DNA of 64,000 nt from Siphonodentalium dalli (lineage: Eukaryota > Mollusca > Scaphopoda > Gadilida > Siphonodentaliidae): assembly GCA_032622095.1 (NCBI GenBank), contig CP136066.1, positions 204,746,978 through 204,810,977 of the forward strand. Reading direction: 5' to 3'. Position numbers and translations under genes: made by a program. Within the stretch, counting starts at the first letter, position 1. Each line of letters opens with the position of its first letter. The notes beneath the pieces were generated by a model. It had not been told where the DNA came from. It saw only the letters and a program-made list of their open reading frames with translations, and made no database searches. Below, in pieces: positions 34,601 to 46,600 of this stretch.

Positions 34601-37600
34601 GACTCCAAGTATAGGGATTCGTAGGCCAAAGAATTTTCTTGGTTTTAAATGTTATAACGCTAGACATTGATATCACTAATAAAATAGATTATCAACAAAA
34701 AAATATTCAAATGTTTTTATTTGAATAAATACATTCAAATGTGATCAGAAATATGAATTTACATGAATTCATCCTTTGAAAAGTGAAGATTAATTACATT
34801 TAACTACTTTAAAATCACTGCCCACCATTTTTCAAAGGAAGAAATAGTGAAAATGTTACTTTTTAGCTGCAATTTGGTAATCTCCCTGACAAGACCCAAA
34901 TCTCCCTGACTGAAGGGGCAGAATCTCACTGACAGATTTTTAGGCATTAAACAGGTCTGGTGTCACACACAATCAAGTACATGTATGCAGATGAAAGAAG
35001 ATGAAGCGATTCTAATACCTTTTTTATATTTATCCCGAATCTGACTGATTTCTCCTGGGGTCTTTCCACAGATAACATCGACCAGAACATCTTTGTTCTT
35101 GCCGCCTGCAGACTCGTTCACACAGCGGGCGTCGTATTCCACAGGCTCCAGCATCAGGCCGATAGCCAGGTTACGGAAGTCACCAGACAGGTCCGACTTT
35201 AGATCATCTATGCAATTCTGAAAATTGGAATTTTTCCTTTAATAACCCTTTCAAGGCGGGAGCCACGCTGGTGCAGCATTAACGATCCTGTGCCAGTGCC
35301 AGGGAGCCTCGCATATATAAGACAATGCACTGGCTTACTATGTCAAGGTAAATATTGTTAGGCCAATGTATTCTCTTATATATGCGAGGCTTCCTATGGA
35401 AGACTCGCAAAGAGAATGCATTGGTACAGGGTTTTCGCAAAATTTCAGGAAGCTCCAGTCATGAAATGGTAAAAAATTAGGCCAAACAGAATTAATGTTC
35501 TATTTCTCAGAACTGTCGCCTCATACAAATATGGTCCGCTTGGGCGCTTTTTATAGCCCATTCAGCCTCAAAAGAAGGTGTCTGCAATCTCTGAGCTAGA
35601 CAGATTTCATCTCGTATTTGATATTTATCATATTATTAAAGTTTTTCTTTTTGGTTCGTTTTAAATTGTATGTACGGTTGTACAACAGACTGTTACATTA
35701 AAATTGCATTAACACTTAAACATGAAAAGTAATTTTTCACACCAAAAATGTTTTTTGATAATTTGGGAATAAACTGAAAAACCTACCTATACTGGGAAAT
35801 TTTGCTCCAAAAATGTGGGAATAAAAACCAGTTTGCCAGATAATGTTGGGGGGGGGGGGGGAAAGTGTCCAAGAATCAGATAATCAACTTTGTGTGACTT
35901 TAATATTAAGGTACTCTTATCTGCTAGGATTATTATATTTCGACAACGCATCCTTAGTATTGGGAAACAGAATAAAGTTCCCAGAGGGTTAATTTGGTAA
36001 TGCTAGCCCACTGTGTGGGATAGTGACACTAAATTCACCCTCTGGGGACCTCATTCTGCAAATGACAGATACACTATTTGCATGCTTGGTCATGTCCACA
36101 TGGAATCCATCTACCAATTACACACAAGCCTTGAAATAGTGTGTCTGTCATTTGCAGAATGAGGTTCCCAGAGGGTGAATTTAGTGATGCTACCCCGCAT
36201 AGCGGGCTAGCATCACCAAATTCACCCTCTGGGAACCTCATTCTGCTGAGGTGTAAGCAGAATGAGGTCACCAGAGGGTGAATTTGGTGATGCTAGCCCA
36301 CTATGTGGGGTAGCATCACTAAATTCACCCTCTGGGGACCTCATTCTGCAAATGACAGGCACACTATTTCAAGGCCTGATTACACAAAACTACAGATCCC
36401 ACTTTTTGTTGGAGGGCTATATACAAACCATAGTCATGGGTTATGACTATACCATTTATAAATGACGTGACAGTCAAAGGCGTTTTTATGCATGCATTTC
36501 TATGATGGGTAATCAGTGAAAGTAGAGTTAAAACATTTTTTAAATTTAGGCTTGCAACTTCTACATATGAAGGTTTGTTCTTCTCTAGTTCTCAATATCA
36601 CTATTTTAACCCTTTCATGATGGGAGTTGCGCGGGTGCAGCATTAAAGATCCTGTGCCGTAGCATTCTTTTATATTTAAGAGAATGCACTGGCTTACAAG
36701 GTCAAGGTAACTATTGTTAGGCGAATGTATTTTCATATATATGAGAGGCTCCCTTTCACATAATATAAGAGAATGCATTGGCACAGATTTTGAGCAACAT
36801 ATCAGGAAGCTCCAGTCATGAAAGGGTTAAAGACCACCACCATATACAGTAATGCTCTAAGTAATCGACTCCTTAACCACAGCAGAATTATGGGAAACTT
36901 TTCAGGATTTAGTCGGAAATATGGCTTGTTGCCATTCATCGGATGGTTTTTAGGGCATTACTGTAGCAGCCAGAAATCAGTTGGGGTACGTTGCTGCTAT
37001 TATAGAAGGGATTATTTACACATACCTTCTTATACTTGTCTTGGTATTTCTCCCTGATGTTTTGTCTCTGAGAGTTACTGTTCCTGGATATGACATCTAT
37101 AATAGTATCCTCATCAGTTCCCAGCCCCTTCATTGCTTTATACAGCTTATCCCAGTCCTCATTAGAATCATCCGGCTTCTCATCCTTTTTCTCTTTCTTC
37201 TTTTCATCCCCCTTCTTCTCCTGTTTCTGACTTGGGGCAGTACTTCCCGCAGATTTCTGTTTCTGACTTGGGGCAGTACTTCCCGCAGATTTCTGTTGAT
37301 TATCCCCCTTATTCTGCTGTTTGTCCTTTTCTTTATCCTTCGGTCCAGCTGATTTTGATCTGTCATTACGCTGATTCTTATCTTTACTTTTATCACGAGC
37401 AGATTTTTCGCGACCCTCACTTTTTGACCGACCAGCGCTTTTACCTCTGTCATCATTCTTTTTATTATCATCCCTGCCTCTAGACTGGGACACTGTCGTT
37501 TGAGAACGGGGACCAAGCTTTGGCTTCTCATCCCGGTTTTCTTTAGACTTGTCCCCTTTTGGCTCATTTTTAGATTGTGACACTGTTGTTTTTGACCTGG

Positions 37601-40600
37601 GACCTAGCTTATTGTCATCTTTTGGTTTTGATTTTTCCTGCTTCGGTTCAACGACTTTCACCGATTTCTTTTCTTCCTGTTTAGGTTTAGTATCTTTCTT
37701 TTCATCTTCCGTCTGTTTCTTTTCTTCTTCTTTCTTTTTATCTTCCGCCTGGTTCTTTTCTTCTTCTTTCTTTTTATCTTCATCACTAAAACCATCATCG
37801 ATTATCCCTTACATGACGAGAGCCGCACTGGTGTAGCATTAAAGATCCTGTGCCAGTGCATTCTCTTATAAATGCGAGTTTCCCATAGGGAGCCTCGCAT
37901 ATATAAGAGAATTCACTGGCTTACAAGGTCAAGTGTAAATATTGTTAGGCAAATGTTTTCTCTTATATATGCATGTAAAGATCATGTGCCAGTGCATTCT
38001 CTTATATATGCGAGTCTCATATGGGAGCCTCGCATATATAAGATATTGCACTGGCTTACAAGGTGAAGGTAAATACTGTTAGGCCAATGTATTCTCTAAT
38101 ATATGCTAAGCTCCCTATGGGAGACTCGCATATATAAGAGAATGCATGGGCACAGGGTTTTTGCAAAATTTCAGGAAGCTCCAGTCATGGAAGGGTTAAA
38201 TATACATGTATCAAAAGACAACAAGGTAAACGCTTTTCGTATCCCACCCTGAATCCAAAAAAAAACAACAAAAAAAACATTTGCACTGTCTCAAAAATCA
38301 ATTTGCTTCTAAAAATAGGCACCTGGTGTGTTGTATAGTCCCAAGCATGTTCTAAGGGCCAGCTCGGCTCGGCATGTTTCGGAGGCAATAAATATAACAT
38401 TGCTACTGTGCTATATCTCCTATATATATAAACGCTTTTGCTTATGTCTTCTGTGAGTTTTATATTTATTATACAGTAATGCCCTAATTAATCGACGGAA
38501 ATATGGCTTGTTGCCATTCATTGGAAAGCTCTCGCCGAGAGCTTTCCGATGAATGGCAACAAGCCATATTTCCGACTAAATCCTGAAAAGTTACCCATAA
38601 TTCTGCTGTCGTTAGGGAGTCGATTAATTAGGGCATTACTGTACCTCCTGTTTCTACAGATGAACAGTGGGATGCATGAAGCTTGTGTATAACATATACA
38701 CATGTGTATCCAGGGGATATACAAAAGCAAAACTTGTTCGTTCTTATCTAACAACAAGACAGTAGAGACCTTTCGCAAAATCAAGAATACGATTACGGAT
38801 ATGGATAATATACTGCCAGTATCTGGCCAAAATTCAATCTTTACTCACAGGGGTTCTTATGTGAGACAAAATATACCCCACTCAGTTTAATTATATGCAG
38901 ATATAAAGGATGTTCCACCGCGGTCCTGCTTTGGGATGCTCTAACATTATCCGTGTGGTACATGTATATAACACACGGATAAGAACATGGGATCTGAAAG
39001 AGACATACATTATTTTTTCTATCAAATATATGTGTAACTGAATATAGTGGGGCATATGCCGTCTCACCTATTAGCCATCGCATGTAAATTGTGATGGTGT
39101 CTACATCACTAGGACAAAATATCCTATCCGTAATCATAATATTGATTTTGCAAAAGGTCTCTATTACTGGTATATCCTCATGTGGTGTTTTTGGGCAATC
39201 AGTCGTCCATGTCAGTTGATAACACAAATATCCCGTCATACTCTGTACAGTGAATGTTGACAGATTTTGGTTGACTAACATGTTTTGTCCCCACATCCGG
39301 TTGTAACTAGCAATCTGATTGGCTACAATGCCACGTTAAAATCACCATGTCCCCCGTCACCCTTGACAGCGGGGTATAAGAGAACATGCGCCAAACATCA
39401 GGGGTATATGAGCACGTGAAATATCGGGGGTATATGAATGACCCTTCAACTGGCAGTTTCCACCAATCGTGACGTTGCTCTCGCACGCCAAATTTGACGT
39501 CACCTGACGCCGGATCCTTAGGTCAGCTACTGAATTATTCTTATTGGTGTGAATTAATCGGATAACCTATGAAAAACACACTTAAATTAAGGAGACATGG
39601 TTATTGTCGTGGGGACAAAATCATTATCTTCGGCAAGATCGTGGGGTACATGGAGATTTAATACATGGATGTCTCTTTTTGAACCCCTCGGCTCCGCCTC
39701 AGGTTCAAAATCGACATCCAGGTATTAAATCTCCATGTACCCCCGATGTTGCTGAAGATAACTAATATTATTCCAGGCTGATGTCCATTTCCATTGGTTC
39801 TCACACTTGGTATATATTGGTAAAGTTCTGGTTATTACTTCAGGCAAAACAAATCTCTCAGATACAGGAAATTTGAGTACAGTCCCCCTTTAACCCTTTG
39901 GAGTAGTTCCCTCATTAAATATTCATATAATAAGTTCAACAAACGACCTTAGACTGTTTGTTGAACATATTATCTGAATATTTCTCACCAATGCATATAA
40001 ATCCTTCTGCACTTGTATAATCTGTTGTCTGCTTATATTCCCCATAAGATCCCTCCAGATGAATAATGGGACATTCCAACATTTACGTTTATTTAAGAAA
40101 TGGATGCTGAATTGCTTGCATTCCATAGAGTATGAATGCAAGTTGGTTGACATTTTTAAGGGAATATGAAAGCATTCCATACATAAAAATGTCATACCAA
40201 CTTGCATCCATACTCTATGGAATGCAACAAAATCAACATCTATTACTTATAAAATATACACCATATAACCAAGTCAACTGGCAGATTAGAAGAGCATTAA
40301 GTGCCCATTTCCAACGTTATTCTCGTAACTTGATGCAAGTTGCGTCTACATGAAAATGGATGCAAGTTGGGGTCATGCAGCGCATGATGTCATGTGATGT
40401 AATTTCAACCAACCAACGTCCTGCATTCATGTTCCACAATGCGATTGCATGTGTGAGTGTAAATATAACTGAAGGGTCATCTATCGGTTGAGGAGTAGAA
40501 CGACATATATGTCGTTTCAGGAAGTGTTATTTTATGTAGATATATAACTTCAATAAATCATCTGATTTATAAGTGATTTGTATAGGAGTTATTTCGATTA

Positions 40601-43600
40601 ATATAATGTCCCAAATGTATAAGTGCAATCGATTATGATAACACACGTTAACCCTTTACCCAACAAACTGGCCAAAACCGGCTAAATAAAGCTTCAACAG
40701 CCTAAAATATCTTCGGTCTGTCTCAATAGAACCATACATATATGGATATCATTGGAACCGTCTCCTTGACCACATTGTGATAGTTACAGTTAGCCCTGTG
40801 CCAATGCATTCTCTTATATATGCGAGTCGACCATAGGTCGCCTCGCATATATAAGAGAATGCATTGGCCTAAAAAAATCTTTTTTTAACACTTTTTACCA
40901 TTTTTTCTTACATTCTTTAACAATTTTATAATTTTTAATGTGTTAAGCCAATGCATTCTCTTATATATGCGAGGCAACCTATGGTCGACTCGCATATATA
41001 AGAGAATGCATTGGCACAGGGCCGTTCTGTTGGGTAAAGGGTTAACAAAAAATGCACATAATTAAAACTAATTATTGGACCCTTTTGACCCGAACTTGTT
41101 AATAATTATTGCTATGACGTTCACGTTAAATATACTCATGACGTCATGTATATAACATTACAGATACTCTCCAAAGGGTAACTGAATTTGTTTGCCTGTT
41201 GTATGAGTATAGTATCTCAATGAAGAATTGACACATACTGTAATTGCTTTCTGAAATGAATGGAAAAATCCTTTCAGTAATCAAATAGTACATAGTGGTC
41301 TGTAGATATCTGAGTGTCACATTTGTATCCTTGTATGAATAAGTTTTTGAACAGAAGAAAAGGTTCAGCTACATGTTGTGTTCTAACAAGGTGCATTAGG
41401 CTTAATTACGATCAATACAAATTTCACCATAGGAGCATGATATGTAGCCTGAAATGAGAATACTGGAAGTGAGACATACATATGTACATAATGCATAAAG
41501 GGACACAAGGCATTCATAGTAGGGCTGAATTGGTCACTATCACCATTTTTTGTTGATAAAGTTACACAAGTTCCCGAAATTGTGATATTAACCCTTGATG
41601 ACTGGAGTTTCCTAAAATTTTATGAAAACCCCTGTGTCAATGCATTCTCTAATATATGCGAGTATCCCATAGGGAGCCCCGCATATATAAGAGAATACAT
41701 TGGCCTAACAATATTTACATTTACCTTGTAATCCAACGCATTCTCGCATATATAATTGAATGCACTGGCACATGAGCTTTAATGCTGCACCAGCGCAGCT
41801 CCCATCATGAAAGGGTTAAAGTTACCCAGGTTAGCAAATCTCACAATATGAACACGATTTCAAAGTGACCAAGGGGAATACAGATCAGTTTTGGCAAGTG
41901 ACAGCCCTCATTACTATATATAGTAAATATAAATTAAGAAATTTTATTACAGGAGACGGTCATTTTTATCGCAAACAAATGAATATTTGGTTGCTATACA
42001 TGAAATATTATTAACCTGGGCAACATTATCACAATTTTGTAAACCTGGTTAACTTTACCACAATAGTCGGGAACCTGGTTAACTTTATCACAATAGTCGG
42101 GAACCTAGTTATTAAACGTTACCACAATTTCGGGAACCTGGTTAACTTTACCACAATTTCGGGAACCTGGTTAACTTTACCACAATTTCGGGAACCTGGT
42201 TAACTTTATCACACAAAAAAAGAATGGTGAGAGTGAGCAATTCAGCCATACTAGGTACAGTAGGTGTATGTTAAAAGTCAGGAATGTCTGTAAAACAACC
42301 ACAGAAGGATATTACACATAAAGCTGAAACTAGAGGCATCTCGCACTATCCTTCTGTCATTGCACTCGTGACATAAACTGACGGTCAGTTACAAACATGT
42401 AACATGAATAATTTTATATTTTATTATTTATTTCTGAGGCACATGCCAACAAAGCATTCCACCTTCGCATCGGCTAGCTCCAAATTTCAGTTGTCCGTGG
42501 CCATTATTTCCTGAACAGACGTCCTTAAAAAGTTAGTTGACAGGTTCTACAGTAATGCCCTAATTAATCGACTCCTTAACCACAGCATAATTATGGGTAA
42601 TTTTTCAGGATTTAGTCGGAAATATGGCTTGTTGCCATTCATCGGAAAGCTCTCGGTGAGAGCTATCCGGTGAATGGCAACAAGCCATATTTCCGACTAA
42701 ATCCTGAAAAGTTACCCATAATTCTGCTGTCATTAAAGGAGTTGATTATTTAGGGCATTACTGTATACACTAATTGGGAACCTCGATTATGCAATGTGTC
42801 GCCTGCCAATTTGGGAATATAGAGAAACTATAAACTAAAAAAGAAATAGAATGTAAGCGAAGAAGTTTCTATAGAAATTTTATAATAAAGAAACTTTCCA
42901 GAGAAGATGAGGCCTAAGCAGAATGAGGTCTCCAGAGGGTGAATTTGGTGACCCTCTGGGGACCTCATTCCACAAATGACAGGCACCATATTCTCAGGCC
43001 AGCTGAAGACGGTGAATAGTGAACTAAATTCATGGAACACTGAGACAAGCAAGAGGATTGATATTTGGAAGTATTAAAAGCATTAATTGGGTACAAATAG
43101 AAATAACTAAAATGATGATTTGGAAACTAATATAATAAGTAAAATATAAGATGAAAAAGAGAATAGCTATCACAATCACTATCAGCCCAAACTCACATTT
43201 TAACCTGACATCTCGATTGAAGACGGAGAATCCAAAATATTTCACAAGAGCATGCCATCGGGGCATGGCATAATACACCCGTTTCTGGAGTAGAGTGGGG
43301 CAAGGTTTAATTCATTTGTTTGAAACCTTTGACTTAAGACGAAATAATAAAAAAAATAAAACTTGAGTTATCTTGCGGAAATCGAATTTTTTTTAAAAAA
43401 TATTTATTTTCGGCTATTTTGAGACAAAAAAATCCTATAACTCTGGCAAAAATGGTCAGATCGGACTCAAATTCAAACTTGACCTGCAAAATCATGTAGA
43501 CACAACCCATATTTGAACTTGATCTGTATACCAAATTTGGTTCAGTTCACTCGATTCAATCTAAAGTTATCCTCTGGAAACCGCATATCAGGTAAAATCT

Positions 43601-46600
43601 AAGTCGAAAAAGTGGCATAACTCAGTAAAAATCATGCGGACGAAACCCATATTTGAACTTGATCTGTATTTTGGGGTGGTAAACTAATATACCAAATTTG
43701 GTTCAGTTCACTTGATTCAATCTAAAGTTATCATCCGGAAACCGCAAATCAGGTAAAATCTAAGTTGAAAAAGGGGCATAACTCAGTCAAAATCATGCGG
43801 ACGAATCCCATATTCGAACTTGATCTGTATTTTGGTGTGGTAAACTAGCATACCAAATTTGGTTCAGTTCACTCAATTCAATCTAAAGTTATCCGGAAAA
43901 CAAAAGCGGACGGATGACGGACGGACAGACAACCCATTTATATAATACGAGCATTTTTTTCAAATGGGCGTATAAAACTTTTTCAAAATCATTGCCACTC
44001 TAATTCGGTACCATATTTGTTTATTGTGATGAATAACATGTCTGACGATAAATGCGAATAATTAAATCATGATCGCACATGATCAGTAAGTCAACTAACA
44101 TTAAGTTGTCCTAAATAAGCGAGATCACTGATCGATGAGCTGCTACCATATTTGATCCATCCCCGTTCCGCGCATTCAGTGATACAGGTCAAAGTTCTGG
44201 AGAAGCATTCCATATATGGAATTCATGAATATTAACTCTTTCAACCCGGCAGCCCACTAAAGCAGGCACAACGTAATTTATGTTCATCCCGGCAGCCCGC
44301 TTTAGCGGGCAGAGCGCAATTGTCGGGAATAATACAATATTTCCAGAGATATGCAAATGATTTTATTGGTTTAAGCGACTTATATATCCTTTGGGTGATA
44401 TAAGGTATCAATATTAATGTATTGGTGCCCACGAATACCTATCATGTACACCATTAAGATAATTTTTTCCGGGCCTAAATATAGACAACACCTGTATGAT
44501 GTCACGATTACTATTTTGGGGTTTCCTAAAAATCGATGACACAATACTGCCGAAACGTGTGGTGTTTTAAGTCACATTTCGAATTTGGTTTATTGTTGAT
44601 CACAAACTAGTAACATTATTATTATTACGTTTATGAAATAAAGAAGATAATGTTGACCTTTCTAACGATGTTTTATTTGTGGTATCTGTGTAATGTCTCC
44701 TATTTTTGACGCAATGTTGTGGAAATTACCGTGCCGCACAACGGCGCGAATTTAATAATAATAGCTGCATGTGCATGTTATAAACATGACATCGGCATTC
44801 ATAATTATTTTGGAAATCCGATCAGGACATTGACAGTTGTTTTATTTGGAATGTTACTCATAATTCCTCAGCATACTGACAAGTAAAACAAAAATTGCTA
44901 AATGTGGGAGTATATGTCTGTTTCGGTCAAATAGCGTCTTTTTGGGCATACTAGCTAGGTTAGTACTGATCTGCTCTTGCCTTTGATAAAGCAATTATGT
45001 TCATACAGTTCAATGAACTGATTGGTAAAACATTTGAAACCATGCATGGTGTCATCACAACCACGTTTATACGCCACACTTGTAAATAATGACACATACG
45101 TGTATGTATTTGTGGAAGACATTAATATGCGAAGTTGATATCCCAGATACAGGTGATACATGCGACTATAGCGTATATTGGAGTTCAATGTCCCTTCTCG
45201 GTTCTCACCTGCACCCACACCTGATATATCATTTAGATGTGACGCCCTCAACTGGTACATGTATATAACACAAATGGAAGGTCTCTTGTTAGCGATCATA
45301 AAATATGCAGTTTGCCATACCCGACATCACTCTAAATGCATTGTTGCAGCAAAACATCAGGGACACATAATTTTACTTAGGCAAGCTGATAATCCAGGGT
45401 TCTGGGACATCTATATCTGTATATTCAGGGATGAAAGAGTTAAAAACTCCATATATGAAATGCTACTCCAGAACTTTGACCTGTAGCATTGAATGCGAGG
45501 GACGGAGCTGGATGGATCCAATATGGTAGCGACTCAGTGATCTCGCTTATAGTGTTAAGAGGGAGTGATTGTGTCATCATGTCAATGCCATTTAGAAAGG
45601 CATATCACCAGGTTATTAATTAACCTACAGACCTTTGTTCAAGGGTGTAGGAGGGGGCAGATTTAACCTTTTTATGTGCTCCTGAAGTACGGTTTTGAAA
45701 TACACCAACAATCTTTATTTCTCAACTTGATTACCATGTAGAATGTTAGCCTACGAAGCATTTACTTCTCTCAATATAAAGACAAGAGTGGTGCATCAAA
45801 GATGGCTCTGGTCAAGTTGTTTTGCCCATAATAGTGAATCTGTCTGACTGTGAACCGCTAAAACTGGACGAACTAAAGAAACATCCTCAAAATTAAGGGC
45901 CATAACTCATGTAAAAAGAAATCAGACAAACCTTGGTTTTGAACTCAATCAACATATTGTGGTGAAAGATCCATATACCCAATATAAATGAATTCGGTTT
46001 ACATTTGTTGAGAGTTATATATCGCACCGACAGCCATAAAATTGCTAAAAATAGACAAACTAAGGGTCGTACCTCAAGTATAAATAATCGGACAAATCTG
46101 GATTTTGAACTTGATCAAGATCAGTGTTCGCACTGTTGGTGGCCAATGGCAATTTTTTTTCGAAATTGGCCAATAAAAAACTTGTTTTTACCCCAAATGG
46201 AGACGGGAAGCTAATTCAAAAGCACTGAATAGACCGATATTCCCGACAAAGTTAGGCGACAAAAGTTCCATTTAAATAATATTTGATTTAAAACACTAAT
46301 CGTCAAAACGCTTAATCTGTGCACTGCATGGTTAAGTGATATTTTGTTGATTAAGCAGGCTGCAAGATAAAATACCTAAATGCATTGTCCCATAATTGGT
46401 TGAACAGGCTTGCAGTGCTTAACTCAATAGTTATGTAATGTGTCATAAACTGCCTCCCATCCAATAACAACCTGGCTTCACATCATAAAAGGTTTGAATA
46501 CAATAGATATTCATCACCTCTCGATAATAAGCAACATTTTTCTTTATCTCGGTGAAAATAGCATGACAACTAACAAGCCTTGAAATAGGGTGTCTGTCAT

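Larger units (their letters stand above)
30870..35018 (-). other. Intron B2-B3
   Basis: Two inverted R7 copies, the 32281 foldback, the nested F1/F2 element at 33343-33947, an F6 relative near 34000-34210. No exon seen in 34220-35018. Confidence 0.75.
35218..37025 (-). other. Intron B1-B2
   Basis: Two F3 MITEs, three F4 foldbacks and one F5; 35480-35950 shows only a poly-G run. Confidence 0.8.

Noticed and set aside
36262-36465. Small ORFs with GEFGDASPLCGVASLNSP
   Set aside because: Translation of the F4 foldback arms; repeated at each copy in different contexts.
10598-37785. Three separate annexin genes in tandem
   Set aside because: The B-C and C-D gaps are too short for gene ends and starts, and phase-2 joins agree. 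For the A-B gap (23 kb) this is not excluded.
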